From the NCBI RefSeq assembly GCF_963666255.1, contig NZ_OY762656.1, forward strand, positions 1,612,001 to 1,676,000: a stretch of DNA of 64,000 nucleotides, given 5' to 3'. Position 1 is the first letter of the stretch. Every line of letters begins with the position of its first letter. Made by a program: the position numbers and the translations under genes. The stretch is from an uncultured Propionivibrio sp. (lineage in GTDB: Bacteria; Pseudomonadota; Gammaproteobacteria; Burkholderiales; Rhodocyclaceae). This document shows positions 37,121 to 48,414 of this stretch, piece after piece. The notes under the pieces were generated by a model, which had not been told where the DNA came from, did no database searches, and was given only the letters and a program-made list of their open reading frames with translations.

Positions 37121-40100
37121 TTACAGCGATCGCGGCCGGGACTGTTCGGCAGCCGCCCAGTCGAGCCACTTCAGCAGCGTTGCATACAGGACATCGGCAT
37201 CGAGCGGCTTGGCGATGTGGTCGTTCATGCCGGCATTGAGGCAATCGCGGCGGTCTTCATCGAAGGCGTTGGCAGTCATGGCCAGCACGATCGCCTTGGC
37301 CGACGCGCCGGACAGGCGACGAATCGTTTGCGTTGCTTCGATGCCGCCCATGCCGGGCATCTGCATGTCCATGAGGATCAGCGGGTAGGCGGTCTGGGTC
37401 GCCTTGCGCACCGCGTCGAAGCCGTCGCAGGCGGTGTCGACGCGAAAGTCGGCGATCGACAGCAGTTCGGAGGCGATCTCGCGTCCGGTCGGGTCGTCGT
37501 CAACGAGCAGCACATGCAGGCCGGCGAAGCGTTGCCTGAGAATCTCCTCGGCATTCTTCGGCTGCTCGGAGGCTGCGACCGGACGTGCGGAAGCACTCGT
37601 CTTGCCCAAGCGGAAGGTGGCCCAGAAGGTACTGCCTACGCCCGGCGTGCTCTCGACGCCGACATCGCCGCCCATGTTGCGCGCCAGGTGCCGGCTGATG
37701 ACGAGGCCGAGGCCGGTGCCGCCAAAGCGCCGCGTCGTCGATCCGTCCGCCTGGACGAAGGCCTGGAACAGGCGGTCGCGTTGTTCCCGTGTCAGTCCGA
37801 TCCCTTCGTCCTCGACCTCGAGGCGGAGCATGACGCTGTGGACGTCTTCGTCCTGTACCGTCAGGCGGACGCGGATGGTGCCGTGCTCCGAGAACTTGAT
37901 CGCGTTGCTGACATAGTTGAGGACAATCTGCGCCACGCGCAGTTCGTCACCGATCGCTTCGGCCGGGACGTTCGGGTGGATTGCCCGGAGAATGCGCAGG
38001 CCCTTGCCGTTGGCGCGCTCGTCGATCATCGCCAGCGTGTTGGCGAGCGTCTGCGCCGGCGAAAACAGCTTGCTCTCAAGACTCAGCTTGCCGGCTTCGA
38101 TCTTCGACAGGTCGAGGATGTTGTTGATGATGCCAAGCAGGTGCTGCGCCGCATCCATGATCTTGTCTACCTTGGCCTGTGCCGGGTTGTCGCCCGGAGT
38201 GTTGCCCAGAGTGTTGCCAAGATCGCGGCGCAGCAGGTGGCCGAAGCCGATGATGGCGTTCATCGGCGTACGGATTTCGTGGCTCATGTTGGCGAGGAAG
38301 CTGCTCTTTGCCCGGTTGGCCGCCTCGGCGGCGTCGAGTGCGTTTTCGAGTTCCGCGGTGCGTTCCTCGACCAGGGTTTCCAGATGTTCGCGGTATCGGC
38401 TGAGTTCGGCCTCCACCTTCTTGCGTTCGGAGATGTCGATGTCGACGCAGAAGAGTTCCGGCGGCTTGTTCGGCACGGTGACCACGGCGTGGCTGGAGAT
38501 GACATTGACACGCGTGCCGTCCTTGCGCATCAGCGCGCGCTCTCTGGTCGGGCTGGCCTCGCCCGAGGCCATCATCCGATTGACCATGGCATGCATCTCG
38601 GTGCGCATTTCCGGCGGGACGATGAGGTCGGTCAGCCGGCGCCCGATCGCCTCTTCGGCCGTATAGCCGTACAGGCGCTCCGAGGCTCGGTTCCAGTAGT
38701 GCGTGACGAGATCCGGTCCGTAGCCCTGAACCGCGACCGAGGGGATGTCGCCGAAAAGCTTGCGGAAGCGCTGTTCGCTTTCTTCCATCGCGGCGGTGGC
38801 GAGTTTGCGGTCGGTGACGTCAAGGCAGAAACCGATGTAGCCGATGAAGTTACCCTGGGCGTCGTAGCGCGGGCTGCCTTCGTCCTGGATCCAGCGGTAG
38901 TCGCCGTCGCGTCGCCGGAGACGGTAGTCCATGCTGAATTTTTCGCGCCTTTCGAAGGCGCCGAGATAAATCTCCAGGCAGCGCTGCATGTCGTCGGGAT
39001 GAACGCCTTCGGCCCAGCCGTTGCCGAGTTCCTGTGCCAGCGTACGGCCGGTGAAATCGAGCCAGATATCGTTGAAGTAGTTGCACAAAGCATCCGTGCC
39101 GGCCGTCCAGATCAGCGCCTGGCCGGAGTTGGCAAGGGTGCGGTAGCGTTGTTCGTTTTCGGCGAGTTCGGTCTTGATCCGGTACTGCTCTGTCATCACG
39201 CGGTTGAGGTGGAGGCAGACCAGGCTGAACACCAGCAGATTGCCGAGCATGCCGCCGGCAATGGTCAGGAAGGCGGTGCGGCGGACGTGGTCGGATCTGT
39301 AGTGCATCTCCGAGATGATGTGCCGATGCTCGCTTTCGGTCTGGTCGAAGCTGAGCTTCATCTGCGCGAGCAGGGTGTTGCCGCGACGAATCAGTGCCCG
39401 GGTTTCGGCCGTGGAGACGCCCTTGCGACGGGTATCGAGCGCTGTCGCCGACCAGTCGAGAATGGCCTGTGCGCGCGTCACGATGGGCAGGAACTGCCAG
39501 GTTTCGCCGTCGCCGTGGTGTTGGCGGTACTGATCGAACTCGTCGAGGCGGATGCGGGTGAGGTCGGCATTGATCAGCGCGGCGTTGAGATGGTTGAGGT
39601 CGTCGCTGATCAGGAAGGAGAGCGTCAGGCTGTGCTGCTGCGAAGCCATGGCGAGGGTGTCGGCGGCTTTGACGAACAGGGACTCGCCGGTTTCTATCTG
39701 CGCATTGATGGCCGTCACCTGATATTGAGAGCGTAGCGCGGTCAGGAAGATGACAACGAGCATGACCAGTCCGACGACGAATGCGCCGGTCACGCGTCGG
39801 CTCAGCATCCAGGAAAAGGCGCGTCGCGTGCAGGAAATCAGAAATACCGCGAGGCTCAGGACGAGCAACAGCAAGGCGGTATCGGCGGCCATCATGGGCA
39901 GGCCGATCCAGCCGAGCATGCCGAGCAGCGGCGAGAGATAGGTGCCGAGCGCGGCCGTGGCGACGGCGAGCGCGATCAGCGCGAGAACGGCGGCGATCAG
40001 GACGGCGTTGCGGCGGTAGCGGTGGGTTACGTTCAGGATGAGCGCGCCGCCGATGAAGACCTGGCACACGGCAGTTTCGATTGCCATGCGATAGTTCTGT

Positions 40101-40477
40101 TCCGGCGGAAGCTGGTCGTAAGGCCACAGGACCAGCAGGGTGTCGATGCCGAGGCTCTTCCCGCTGGCATACTCGGCGAGCGTGGCGAGTCCGATGGCGA
40201 TCGGCAGGATGGCCACGGTCGTGCCATGACGGACCTTGGCGAGGGTGTCGGGGGCCAGCGAACAGAGCAGCGCGAGGGCGTTGAAAATGAAGCAGAGCGC
40301 CGTATTCGGCTTCATCGGAATCCAGCCCGACAGCAGGTTCTTCAATTCCGGGTCGTTCTGCACGTAGCCCGTTATCACCATGCTGCTGATCGCGAGGCAG
40401 AGCAAGGCGGCAAAAACGCCGATGCGTGCCGCGAATACGGACAGTCTGTCGGAGGGGGGCGGCACGTCGGGCGTCAC
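37121..40477 (-). CDS. Membrane hybrid sensor histidine kinase with two PAS domains and a receiver domain
   Basis: 1118 residues. Seven or so membrane helices fill residues 15-250, then a helical sensor stretch (about 255-400, CHASE3-like in look) and another helix (about 405-428). PAS domains follow at about 440-560 ([20 protein letters not shown]) and 565-690 ([16 protein letters not shown]), then HisKA with [19 protein letters not shown], HATPase with [23 protein letters not shown] and [13 protein letters not shown], and a C-terminal receiver with [13 protein letters not shown] and [13 protein letters not shown]. It is expected to sense a signal together with the substrate-binding lipoprotein encoded 8 bases upstream. 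Confidence 0.93.
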   Translation of the reverse strand: MTPDVPPPSDRLSVFAARIGVFAALLCLAISSMVITGYVQNDPELKNLLSGWIPMKPNTALCFIFNALALLCSLAPDTLAKVRHGTTVAILPIAIGLATLAEYASGKSLGIDTLLVLWPYDQLPPEQNYRMAIETAVCQVFIGGALILNVTHRYRRNAVLIAAVLALIALAVATAALGTYLSPLLGMLGWIGLPMMAADTALLLLVLSLAVFLISCTRRAFSWMLSRRVTGAFVVGLVMLVVIFLTALRSQYQVTAINAQIETGESLFVKAADTLAMASQQHSLTLSFLISDDLNHLNAALINADLTRIRLDEFDQYRQHHGDGETWQFLPIVTRAQAILDWSATALDTRRKGVSTAETRALIRRGNTLLAQMKLSFDQTESEHRHIISEMHYRSDHVRRTAFLTIAGGMLGNLLVFSLVCLHLNRVMTEQYRIKTELAENEQRYRTLANSGQALIWTAGTDALCNYFNDIWLDFTGRTLAQELGNGWAEGVHPDDMQRCLEIYLGAFERREKFSMDYRLRRRDGDYRWIQDEGSPRYDAQGNFIGYIGFCLDVTDRKLATAAMEESEQRFRKLFGDIPSVAVQGYGPDLVTHYWNRASERLYGYTAEEAIGRRLTDLIVPPEMRTEMHAMVNRMMASGEASPTRERALMRKDGTRVNVISSHAVVTVPNKPPELFCVDIDISERKKVEAELSRYREHLETLVEERTAELENALDAAEAANRAKSSFLANMSHEIRTPMNAIIGFGHLLRRDLGNTLGNTPGDNPAQAKVDKIMDAAQHLLGIINNILDLSKIEAGKLSLESKLFSPAQTLANTLAMIDERANGKGLRILRAIHPNVPAEAIGDELRVAQIVLNYVSNAIKFSEHGTIRVRLTVQDEDVHSVMLRLEVEDEGIGLTREQRDRLFQAFVQADGSTTRRFGGTGLGLVISRHLARNMGGDVGVESTPGVGSTFWATFRLGKTSASARPVAASEQPKNAEEILRQRFAGLHVLLVDDDPTGREIASELLSIADFRVDTACDGFDAVRKATQTAYPLILMDMQMPGMGGIEATQTIRRLSGASAKAIVLAMTANAFDEDRRDCLNAGMNDHIAKPLDADVLYATLLKWLDWAAAEQSRPRSL

Positions 40478-40485
40478 GTCGTCAG

Positions 40486-41598
40486 TCAGTGACTGAGGGG
40501 CACAAAGGCCCCGTTGCGAATGCCGACCATGAACGTCCTTCCGAGCGTGTCGCCATTGTCGTCGAAATCGATGGGCCGCTGCGCGCCGACGAAATGACGA
40601 CGCGCCAGGATCGCCTGCTTGAGCGTTTGCTTGCCTTGCTGCGCTTCCAGGGCGTCGAATATGACGTTGGCGGCGTCGTAGCTGAAGGTCTCGGGAAAGC
40701 CCGGCTCGCGGTTGAAGCGGTTCAGGAAGGCATTGCGGAAAGTGACATGACTCGGCATGCGACTGTCACGCTCGAAAAACTGCGCGACGGTGATGCCTTC
40801 GATCCATTTCCCGCCAATTTCGACGAGTCGCTCGGTGGCGGCCCATTCCGAGGTGCCGAGCGCAACGCGCGCGTCGAGGCGCCGGATCGCCTGGCTCATC
40901 ATCGCCGCGTCGACGGAGTTGGCGACGAGGATAATGCCATCGGGCCGGTCGGCCAGCGCCTGTCGGGCCAGGATCGGGAAGAGCGTTTCTTCGCTCGACG
41001 TAAATGGCAACGGCGGTAACAGGGTGCCGCCTGCTGCCGCGAAGGCCTTGCTGAAATCGTCGAGCCAGCTCTGGCTATAGGACCGGTTGCGCACGTCGAA
41101 GACTAGTCGCAGGCGGCGCAGTCCCTGGACGTGGTAGTAATAGTCGGCGTTGGTACGTACGAATTCGTGGGTTGCCGGGATGACACGGAAGAAATAATCG
41201 TCGATGCCGAGCAGGTCGCCCGTGGTGACGGTCGGACTCATGACCAGCATTTTCGCTGCGTTGGCACGCGGGACGATGGCCATTGCCATTGCACTTGTCA
41301 TCGGACCGACGACAGCGACGACGCGGTGTTGGACGAGCGAGTCGAAGGCTTGAGCGGCGACTTCCGGGGTTTGCTGGTCGTCGCTCTCGATGAGCTCGAT
41401 CGGACGCCCCTTGATGCCGCCGTTCTTGTTGCGGAGTTCGACGGCCAGTCGCACACCTTGAAGGCCCCCGATGCCGAGGTCGGAGACGCGGTCGGAGAGG
41501 CCGCCGATATAGCCGATGCGGACAGGCTCCGGCGGCGCGCAGGCTGCAAGCCCGATCAGCATGAACAGCAACATCGGCAGGTGTCGCAAGGCGATCAT
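40486..41598 (-). CDS. ABC-type substrate-binding lipoprotein (amino-acid/LivJ class), kinase partner
   Basis: 370 residues. A lipobox (LIGLAAC) anchors it in the membrane; the rest is a type I periplasmic-binding fold: [75 protein letters not shown] and [16 protein letters not shown]. No permease or ATPase gene is adjacent; instead a large hybrid histidine kinase follows after 8 bases. That pairing suggests the protein binds a small molecule and passes the signal to the kinase, as LuxP does to LuxQ. Confidence 0.88.
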   Translation of the reverse strand: MIALRHLPMLLFMLIGLAACAPPEPVRIGYIGGLSDRVSDLGIGGLQGVRLAVELRNKNGGIKGRPIELIESDDQQTPEVAAQAFDSLVQHRVVAVVGPMTSAMAMAIVPRANAAKMLVMSPTVTTGDLLGIDDYFFRVIPATHEFVRTNADYYYHVQGLRRLRLVFDVRNRSYSQSWLDDFSKAFAAAGGTLLPPLPFTSSEETLFPILARQALADRPDGIILVANSVDAAMMSQAIRRLDARVALGTSEWAATERLVEIGGKWIEGITVAQFFERDSRMPSHVTFRNAFLNRFNREPGFPETFSYDAANVIFDALEAQQGKQTLKQAILARRHFVGAQRPIDFDDNGDTLGRTFMVGIRNGAFVPLSH

Positions 41599-41757
41599 GG
41601 CGCGTTTTGTCGGTCAGAGTGTCGTGGTTGGCGGGCGCGAAACGCCCCTTCTCCGCATCGTGTCAGAACTGGGTGCCGCTGTGCATCCGTAGTTTATGCA
41701 ACGAATTTCGGAAACTACGTAGTTGAAGCGCGACCGGCGGGCGCGACGCGCGGACGC

Positions 41758-42540
41758 TCAGCGTTGCCACTGTGGGCAGGTGGCGGCCAGTGCGTTGAGT
41801 TCGGCGCGGGCAGCGCGATAGTCGGGATAGAGCGTCGCGACGTGCGCCCAGAAGCGGCGGCTGTGATTCATTTCGAGCACGTGGGCGAGTTCGTGGGCGA
41901 CGACATAGTCGATGATGTGCAGCGGAAAATGGACGAGGCGCCAGTTGAGCCGGATGCCGGTCGCGCGGCTGCAACTGCCCCAGCGTGTCCGCGCCGCGGA
42001 CAGCGCCATCGGCGGCGTAGGCAGGTCGAGGCGCCGGGCGTATTCGGCAAGGCGCGACGGAAACAGGGTGAGCGCTCGCTCGCGCAGCGCCCGTTCCAGT
42101 ATGCGGCCGGCATCGGCGGGCGCGCGTAGCAGGAGCGTCAGCCCTTCCGGAGAATCGTCCGTCGGCGTATGCCAGACGAAGCGGTTGTTGCCGCGGGCGG
42201 TGCGGATCGTCAGCAGTGCGCCAAGCAGCGGCAACTGGACGCCGTCCGTAATGGTGAGCGGTTCGGCGCGTCGCCGGTCGCGCCAGTCGTCGAGCTTTTG
42301 CGCGACCCACTCGCCGTGCTTGTGGATCAGTGCCTCGATCTCGGTGAGCGAGGCGCGGGCCGGGGCGGCGATGCGCAGGCCGCGGTGATCAATCTGCAGT
42401 CCGATGCTGCGGCGCCGGCTGCGGCGCAGGACATAGGGAACGATGCGGTCGCCGAGGGCGATGGTGCGCGGAATTTCGTCTTCGGCGAGCGGCGTCCGGT
42501 CGCCAAAGGGCAATTCGGATTGCCCGGGGAAGGATCTCAC
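41758..42540 (-). CDS. YgjP-like M48/WLM-type metallopeptidase
   Basis: 260 residues. After a strand-rich N-terminal half (VPYVLRRSRRRSIGLQIDHRGLRI), the catalytic part has RTRWGSCSRATGIRLNWRLV and IIDYVVAHELAHVLEMNHSRRFWAHVA, the HExxH zinc motif plus the distal His of the YgjP/DUF45 group. The WGSC-x10-NWRL string is diagnostic. Its biological substrate is unknown. The gene continues the glyQ-glyS-gmhB-plsC unit, with 24 bases after plsC. Confidence 0.85.
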   Translation of the reverse strand: MRSFPGQSELPFGDRTPLAEDEIPRTIALGDRIVPYVLRRSRRRSIGLQIDHRGLRIAAPARASLTEIEALIHKHGEWVAQKLDDWRDRRRAEPLTITDGVQLPLLGALLTIRTARGNNRFVWHTPTDDSPEGLTLLLRAPADAGRILERALRERALTLFPSRLAEYARRLDLPTPPMALSAARTRWGSCSRATGIRLNWRLVHFPLHIIDYVVAHELAHVLEMNHSRRFWAHVATLYPDYRAARAELNALAATCPQWQR

Positions 42541-42564
42541 TGGCGCGTCCGACGGTGTGGCGCC

Positions 42565-43302
42565 CTAGGCCTGGGCGGGCGTGGCCGGGTAGCGGTGCGG
42601 GGCGATGCGCCGCATTTCCTCGTGGATCCAGGCTTCTGCCAGCTGGTTGACCTCCTCGGTCGTTTTTCCCGTGGTGTCGATGGCCGGGCCGATGCTGACA
42701 ATGATTTCGCCGGCACGCTTGGCGAAGCGCTTGGTCCAGAATTCTCCCGCATTGTGGGCGACGGGGACGGCGAGGGCGCCGGCACTGACCGCCAGGTGGG
42801 CGCCACCCGGCTTGAAACGGCGGAATTCGCCGGGCGCCGTGCGTGTGCCTTCGGGGAAAACGACAACCGAGATGCCGTCGTCGAGACAGGCTTTGCCTTG
42901 TACGGCCACCTGGCGCAAGGCGTCCTTGCCGGCGCTGCGGTCGATCGAGATCATGCGGCAGGCGGCGAACGCCCAGCCGAGCAGCGGAATCGACATCAGC
43001 GATTTCTTGAGGACAAAAACGACCGGCGGAAAGATCTGCTGCAGCGCGATGGTCTCCCAGGCCGACTCGTGCTTGGCCAGGACGACGCAGGCCTGTTTCG
43101 GGATGTTCTCGCGTCCGACGATGCGATAACGCATGCCGAGCATCAGGGCGCAGAGGCCGAGCAGGACGTTGTACCAGGCGCGGATGAAGGCGAAGCGGAC
43201 GCTGAGCGGCAACACTACGCCGAGCGCCACCAGGGCGCTGGCGAGCGCGGTGACGGCAATGGCGAAGGGGGCGAAAATCAGGGTGCGGAGGAGTGCGATC
43301 AT
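42565..43302 (-). CDS. plsC: 1-acyl-sn-glycerol-3-phosphate acyltransferase
   Basis: 245 residues. Membrane helices near the start (APFAIAVTALASALVALGVV) and the PlsC motifs: KHESAWETIAL (H78-x4-E83, where most families have H-x4-D), SIPLLGWAF, and VVVFPEGTRTAPGE (FPEGTR 149-154), then HNAGEFW. It acylates lysophosphatidic acid for phospholipid synthesis at the inner membrane. Glu at the HX4D position is seen in betaproteobacterial homologues and need not be inactivating. It follows gmhB by 6 bases. Confidence 0.9.
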   Translation of the reverse strand: MIALLRTLIFAPFAIAVTALASALVALGVVLPLSVRFAFIRAWYNVLLGLCALMLGMRYRIVGRENIPKQACVVLAKHESAWETIALQQIFPPVVFVLKKSLMSIPLLGWAFAACRMISIDRSAGKDALRQVAVQGKACLDDGISVVVFPEGTRTAPGEFRRFKPGGAHLAVSAGALAVPVAHNAGEFWTKRFAKRAGEIIVSIGPAIDTTGKTTEEVNQLAEAWIHEEMRRIAPHRYPATPAQA

Positions 43303-43308
43303 GCGGCC

Positions 43309-43863
43309 TTACTTGCTCGTGCGCGGCGTGTTCGCGAGGACGTGATCGACAGCGTGCGCGAGGCTGTCGAAGACCAGCGTGCTTTCCGGCAGCGCTTCGT
43401 TGTCGCGGGTGTCCTGCCCTTTTCCGGTCAACACCAGCACCGGCGTGGCACCGGCCGCGGCGGCGGCCTGCAGGTCGCGCAGCGAGTCGCCAATGGCAAA
43501 GACCCCGTGCAGGTCGATGTTGAAGCACGAGGCGATGCGACGGAACATGCCGGGTTTCGGCTTGCGGCATTCGCAGTTGGAGTCGGCCGCGTGCGGGCAG
43601 TAGAAGATGGCATCGATGCGGGCGCCGACGGACTGCGCGGCGCGATGCATTTTTTCGTGCATCGCGTTGAGCGTATCCATGTCGAACAGCCCGCGGCCGA
43701 TGCCGGACTGGTTGGTCGCCACCACGACCTTGAAGCCCGCCTGGTTCAGGCGGGCAATCGCTTCGAGACTGCCGGGAATGGCTTTCCATTCGGCGGCCGA
43801 TTTGACGAAGTGATCGGAGTCGTAATTGATGACGCCGTCACGGTCGAGGATGACGAGTTTCAT
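43309..43863 (-). CDS. gmhB: D-glycero-beta-D-manno-heptose 1,7-bisphosphate 7-phosphatase
   Basis: 184 residues, a HAD-III phosphatase: [18 protein letters not shown] (DxD nucleophile), [37 protein letters not shown] (the Cys/His zinc loop and the Lys) and [12 protein letters not shown]. It supplies heptose for the lipopolysaccharide inner core. The ATG overlaps the glyS stop (ATGA), so it is translated with the glycyl-tRNA synthetase genes. Confidence 0.95.
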   Translation of the reverse strand: MKLVILDRDGVINYDSDHFVKSAAEWKAIPGSLEAIARLNQAGFKVVVATNQSGIGRGLFDMDTLNAMHEKMHRAAQSVGARIDAIFYCPHAADSNCECRKPKPGMFRRIASCFNIDLHGVFAIGDSLRDLQAAAAAGATPVLVLTGKGQDTRDNEALPESTLVFDSLAHAVDHVLANTPRTSK

Positions 43864-45944
43864 ACGCCCAGTTTCGAAATGTCAGCGACTGCGTTGAGCT
43901 GATCGAACAGCGCCTTGAGCAGGCCGAGGCGGTTGGCCCGGACCGCGGCGTCGTCGACGTTGACCATCACTTTATCAAAGAAATGGTCGACTTCGGCACG
44001 TACCGTCGCCAGCACCTTCAGCGCATCGGCATAGGAACCGGAGGCGACGTGCGCGGCGACGACCGGAGCGATTGCCTGGACGCGCGCGAACAGCGCCTTT
44101 TCGGCCTCTTCGCTGAGCAAGCCGGATACCGGTGCCGGTGTCGCGCCATCGGTCTTCTTGAGGATGTTGCCGATGCGCTTGTTGGCCGCGGCCAGTGCCA
44201 GCGCTTCGGGCAACTGCAGGAAGTCGCGCACGGCCGAGAGCTTGGCCGGGACGAGGTCGATGCGTGTCGGGCGTTGGCTCAGGACGGCGTCGATGACGTC
44301 CTGGGCATAGCCGGCGTCCTTGAGCAGTCCGCGCAGGCGGTCGAGCATGAAGTCGAGCAGCGGTTCGGCGACCGGTTGCGTCAGCACACCGTCGGTGAAA
44401 CCCGCCTGTGCGTCGGCGATCAGGTCGGCGAGATCGAGCGGCAGTGGCGTTTCCATCAGGATGCGCAGCACGCCGAGCGCGGCGCGACGCAGACCGAACG
44501 GGTCCTTGTCGCCAGTCGGCACCTGGCCGATGCCGAAGAAGCCGGTCATCGCGTCGAGCTTGTCGGCGAGCGCGGCGGCGCAGGCGACCGGGCCTTGCGG
44601 CAGGGTGTCGCCGGCAAAGCGCGGCTGGTAGTGGCTCTGGATCGCGTCGGCGACCTGTACGTCTTCTCCGTCGTGGAGAGCGTAATAGCGGCCCATGATG
44701 CCCTGGAGTTCGGGGAACTCGCCGACCATGTCGGTGACGAGGTCGGCCTTGGCCAGGCGCGCGCCGCGGGCTGCCAGCGAAGCGTTGGCGCCGAGCCGCA
44801 CGGCGATCTTTTGCGCCAGCGCTTCGAGGCGCTCGACGCGCTGCAGCACCGAGCCGATCTTGTTGTGGTAAACGACGTTGGCGAGCTTGTCGAGGCGCGA
44901 GGCGAGCGTCGCCTTGCGGTCCTGGTTGAAGAAGAAGCGGGCGTCGGAAAGACGCGGGCGCACGACGCGGGCATTGCCGCCGACGATGTGCTTGGGATCG
45001 TCGACCTGCATGTTCGAGACGATCAGGAACTTGTTGAGCAGCTTCTTGCCGGCGTCGAGCAGCGGGAAATACTTCTGGTTCTGCTGCATCGTCAGGATCA
45101 GGCATTCCTGCGGCACATCGAGGAATTCGGCCTCGAATTCGCCGACATAGACGACCGGCCATTCGACCAGCGAGCTGACCTCGTCGAGCAGGCCCTCGGA
45201 GGGGTTGATCGTCGCCTTGAGTTCGGCCGCCCTGGCGTCGAGCTGGCCGGCGATGATGGATTTGCGTTCGGCGAAGCTGACGACGACCTTGCCTTGCGTC
45301 TTGAGCACGTCGGCATAGGCGTCGGCGTTGCCGATGGTGATCTCGCCGGACGACAGGAAGCGGTGGCCGAGCGTGATGGCGCGGCTCTTGAGGCCGAGTA
45401 CTTCGCCGGGAACGACGCGGTTGCCGTGCAGTTGGACGAGGCCGTGCACCGGGCGCACGAACTGGTGGTCGGAATCGCCCCAGCGCATGAGCTTCGGAAT
45501 CGGCAGCTTCTTGAGCGCGTCGGCGACGATGCCGGCGAGCACGTCATCGAGCGCGACGCCCTTGACCGTGGCTTCGTAGAACAGCGCTTCGGCCTTGCCG
45601 TCCATGCGCTTCTCAAACTTGGCGATTTCGCTGGTGGCGATGCCCTTGGCTTCGAGCTTCTTGAGCAGCGCCTGTGTCGGTTGACCGGCGGCGTCCAGCG
45701 CGACGGTGACCGGCATGATCTTTTCGGTGACCTTGGCGTCGGGCGCGACGGCGAGCACGCCGGGGATCTGGATGGCCAGGCGGCGCGGCGTCGCAAACCA
45801 CTGGTAGGCGTCGCCGGCGGTGGTCAGCTTGCGCGCGGCGAGGCCGGCGTGGATCTGGGCGGAGAAGACTTCACCGAGCTTCGACAGGGCCTTCGGCGGC
45901 AGTTCTTCGGTCAGGAGTTCGACGAGGAGGGTGGCGGTGGTCAT
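43860..45944 (-). CDS. glyS: Glycyl-tRNA synthetase beta subunit
   Basis: 694 residues, full length for GlyS. It opens [21 protein letters not shown], with [49 protein letters not shown] and the C-terminal DALR-like anticodon domain ([22 protein letters not shown]). It binds tRNA(Gly) and completes the alpha2beta2 enzyme with GlyQ, encoded one base upstream. Confidence 0.97.
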   Translation of the reverse strand: MTTATLLVELLTEELPPKALSKLGEVFSAQIHAGLAARKLTTAGDAYQWFATPRRLAIQIPGVLAVAPDAKVTEKIMPVTVALDAAGQPTQALLKKLEAKGIATSEIAKFEKRMDGKAEALFYEATVKGVALDDVLAGIVADALKKLPIPKLMRWGDSDHQFVRPVHGLVQLHGNRVVPGEVLGLKSRAITLGHRFLSSGEITIGNADAYADVLKTQGKVVVSFAERKSIIAGQLDARAAELKATINPSEGLLDEVSSLVEWPVVYVGEFEAEFLDVPQECLILTMQQNQKYFPLLDAGKKLLNKFLIVSNMQVDDPKHIVGGNARVVRPRLSDARFFFNQDRKATLASRLDKLANVVYHNKIGSVLQRVERLEALAQKIAVRLGANASLAARGARLAKADLVTDMVGEFPELQGIMGRYYALHDGEDVQVADAIQSHYQPRFAGDTLPQGPVACAAALADKLDAMTGFFGIGQVPTGDKDPFGLRRAALGVLRILMETPLPLDLADLIADAQAGFTDGVLTQPVAEPLLDFMLDRLRGLLKDAGYAQDVIDAVLSQRPTRIDLVPAKLSAVRDFLQLPEALALAAANKRIGNILKKTDGATPAPVSGLLSEEAEKALFARVQAIAPVVAAHVASGSYADALKVLATVRAEVDHFFDKVMVNVDDAAVRANRLGLLKALFDQLNAVADISKLGV

Positions 45945-45945
45945 G

Positions 45946-46848
45946 TTATTTGTCCCCCTTGCACATCGGGAAGCCGAGCGCTTCGCGGGAGTTGTAATAG
46001 GACTGCGCGACTTCGCGCGCCAGGGCGCGGACGCGGCCGATGTAGGCGGCGCGTTCGGTCACCGAGATGGCGCCGTGGGCGTCGAGCAGGTTGAAACAGT
46101 GCGAGCACTTCATCACTTGCTCGAAGGCCGGCAGCGCCAGGTTGAGGCCCATCAGGCGCTTCGCTTCCGATTCGTGGTCGCTGAAATGGCGGAAGAGAAT
46201 CTCGACGTTCGAGTGCTCGAAGTTGTACTTCGATTGCTCGACTTCGTTCTGGTGATAGACGTCGCCGTAGGTCAGCACCTGGCCGTTGGCTTCGGTCCAG
46301 ACGAGGTCATAGACGTTTTCGACGCCCTGCAGGTACATCGCCAGGCGCTCGAGGCCGTAGGTGATTTCGCCGAGCACCGGTTTGCAGGTGAGCGAGCCGA
46401 CTTCCTGGAAATAGGTGAATTGCGTCACTTCCATGCCGTCGAGCCAGACTTCCCAGCCGAGGCCCCAGGCGCCGAGCGTCGGCGATTCCCAGTCGTCCTC
46501 GACGAAGCGGATGTCGTGTTCCTTGAGGTTGATGCCGAGCGCTTCGAGCGACTGCAGGTAGAGGTCCTGGATATTGTCGGGCGAAGGCTTGAGCACCACC
46601 TGATACTGGTAGTAGTGCTGCAGCCGGTTCGGATTTTCGCCGTAGCGGCCGTCCTTCGGGCGACGCGAGGGTTGCACGTAGGCGGCGTTCCACGGCTCCG
46701 GACCGATTGCGCGCAGGAAGGTGGCGGTGTGGAAGGTGCCGGCGCCGACCTCGATGTCATAAGGTTGGAGCAGCGCGCATCCCTGTTTGTCCCAGAATTT
46801 CTGGAGACGCAGAATGACTTCCTGGAAAGTCGGCTGAATGGTAGGCAT
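45946..46848 (-). CDS. glyQ: Glycyl-tRNA synthetase alpha subunit
   Basis: 300 residues, beginning [19 protein letters not shown], with [58 protein letters not shown] and [12 protein letters not shown]: the class II active-site set of the alpha subunit that makes glycyl adenylate. An ATG at 47010 is in frame but adds 54 residues unlike any GlyQ, so it is not used. It leads the glyQ-glyS-gmhB-plsC-ygjP unit. Confidence 0.97.
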   Translation of the reverse strand: MPTIQPTFQEVILRLQKFWDKQGCALLQPYDIEVGAGTFHTATFLRAIGPEPWNAAYVQPSRRPKDGRYGENPNRLQHYYQYQVVLKPSPDNIQDLYLQSLEALGINLKEHDIRFVEDDWESPTLGAWGLGWEVWLDGMEVTQFTYFQEVGSLTCKPVLGEITYGLERLAMYLQGVENVYDLVWTEANGQVLTYGDVYHQNEVEQSKYNFEHSNVEILFRHFSDHESEAKRLMGLNLALPAFEQVMKCSHCFNLLDAHGAISVTERAAYIGRVRALAREVAQSYYNSREALGFPMCKGDK

Positions 46849-47018
46849 GTCAGGCTTCGTGAAAACGCGGAAAACCGCGATTTTACTTGGTTTTTGACAT
46901 GACGAGAACGCGTCGCCGTCAATCGGGGCGTTACGCCGGGCGGCGGTTCCGCGAAAACGGACGGAAAACCCGGCAGCCGCTGCCGCCGGCGCGCGGCCGA
47001 CGGCAGTCATGCCAAAGA

Positions 47019-47930
47019 TCAGGCGCGCGCCAGGATCATCCAGGTGCGATAGCGGGCGCCCGGGGCGATCGTCACGGCGTAGTCGGCGACATCGCCGCGT
47101 TCGACGCAGACGTAGCCGACGTGGTTGCCCTCGCCGAGGTCGGCGATGTTCTTGTCGTTGGTCCAGGCGTTCCAGACGACGGCGCAGCGGGCGTCCGATT
47201 CGACCAGGATGTCGCCGGCGGCGGTGCGTACCGTCTGTTGCGCCGGGACGTCGAGGTAGATGCGGTCAGTGGTGCCGGTAATGACGACTTCGCCTTTTTG
47301 CGGCTTGCGCGCGAAGTTGTCCATCTTGTCGATGTAGGTCGTGCCTTCGAGGCCACTGACGCGTGCGGCGGCGACGTTCGGTACGGCGAAGTAGCTGTGG
47401 AAGGCGAAGGCCAGCGGGGCGTCCTGGGCGCCGGTGTTGGTCGCCGTCAGGCCCAGCGTCAGCGTCTTGCCGACGCGGACATCCAGCCGGAAAACGAAAG
47501 CATGCGGCCAGAGCGCGTTGGTATCGGCGTCGCCCGACAGTTCGAATGCGAGCTCGGTCTCGCCCGTGTCGAGCAGGCTGGCTTCGACAAGCGTCCATTC
47601 GGCGGTGCGCGCGAAACCGTGCATGCTCTTGCCATCGGGGCCGGGGCCGAACCAGGGCAGGCAGAGCGGGATGCCGGCGCGGATCGGGGTGGCGTCCTTG
47701 AGCGCGGTCTTTGGCGATACCCAGAGCAGCTCGGCCTGGCCGGCCGGGACGAAGGACGTCAGGTGAGCGCCTTGCAGCGCGATGACCGCGCGTCCGAGCG
47801 CATTGTCGACGACCAGCATCGGCAGGCCGGCGTCGCCGGGCGCATGCTGGGCGGGATAAAGCTCGGTGGAGGAGACGAGGCGCAGTCCGGAGGTCTGGGC
47901 GATCTGCTTCAGGGTCGTGGGATTGGGCAT
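47019..47930 (-). CDS. D-hexose-6-phosphate mutarotase (YeaD-like aldose epimerase family)
   Basis: 303 residues: [71 protein letters not shown] and [17 protein letters not shown]. The catalytic His (HGF and HSY) and Glu of the family are present. It speeds interconversion of glucose-6-phosphate anomers. It lies between glyQ and a hemerythrin gene on the same strand, splitting the usual lnt-glyQ neighbourhood. Confidence 0.88.
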   Translation of the reverse strand: MPNPTTLKQIAQTSGLRLVSSTELYPAQHAPGDAGLPMLVVDNALGRAVIALQGAHLTSFVPAGQAELLWVSPKTALKDATPIRAGIPLCLPWFGPGPDGKSMHGFARTAEWTLVEASLLDTGETELAFELSGDADTNALWPHAFVFRLDVRVGKTLTLGLTATNTGAQDAPLAFAFHSYFAVPNVAAARVSGLEGTTYIDKMDNFARKPQKGEVVITGTTDRIYLDVPAQQTVRTAAGDILVESDARCAVVWNAWTNDKNIADLGEGNHVGYVCVERGDVADYAVTIAPGARYRTWMILARA

Positions 47931-47979
47931 GATGACGGTCTCGTGGGTCGGAAAAAAACGGGGGTTATGAATACGCAAC

Positions 47980-48390
47980 TTACTTGGCGGCTTGCTTGCG
48001 CGCCAGGAAGTTGCGGAACAGGAAATCGTGGTTGGCGATGTGGTCGACGAGCCAGCTGCGGATGAAATTCATCGTGTCGATTTCGAGATGATGATCATGT
48101 TCCTCGAACGATTTCCGCAGTTTGAAGATGGTGTCGACCATGAGTTCGTGGATGAACTGGTGATCGGCGAGTTGCGGATAGCCGTGGCGGAGCATGATCG
48201 CTTCCTCGTGCTGGAAGTGATCCTGCGCGTAGGTCACCAGCTGATTGAGGACTTTCGCGATTTCCTGGCGGTCGCGGTTCTGGATCCAGTGGTCATGGAA
48301 AGTGTTGATCAGACGGAACAGTTCCTGGTGTTCGGCGTCGATCGTGGTGTCGCCGATGCCAAGCTGCGGCGACCATGACATCAGGGTCAT
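47980..48390 (-). CDS. Bacteriohemerythrin
   Basis: 136 residues, single domain. All seven di-iron ligands are visible in the expected spacing: H21 (DAEHQELF), H58 and E62 (DHFQHEE), H77 and H81 (DHQFIHEL), H117 and D122 (HIANHD). It binds oxygen reversibly and may buffer or deliver O2 or protect against it in a microaerophile. No signal peptide, so cytoplasmic. It stands alone between mutarotase and lnt. Confidence 0.93.
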   Translation of the reverse strand: MTLMSWSPQLGIGDTTIDAEHQELFRLINTFHDHWIQNRDRQEIAKVLNQLVTYAQDHFQHEEAIMLRHGYPQLADHQFIHELMVDTIFKLRKSFEEHDHHLEIDTMNFIRSWLVDHIANHDFLFRNFLARKQAAK

Positions 48391-48414
48391 CGGGGGTTCT
48401 CCGGAAGTGGGCGC

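Noticed and set aside
37217..39736. Long plus-strand reading frame (839 residues) through the hybrid kinase gene
   Set aside because: It is antisense to a gene with clear kinase motifs; its Asp/Arg/Val-rich composition is that of a GC-rich shadow and no motif is visible.
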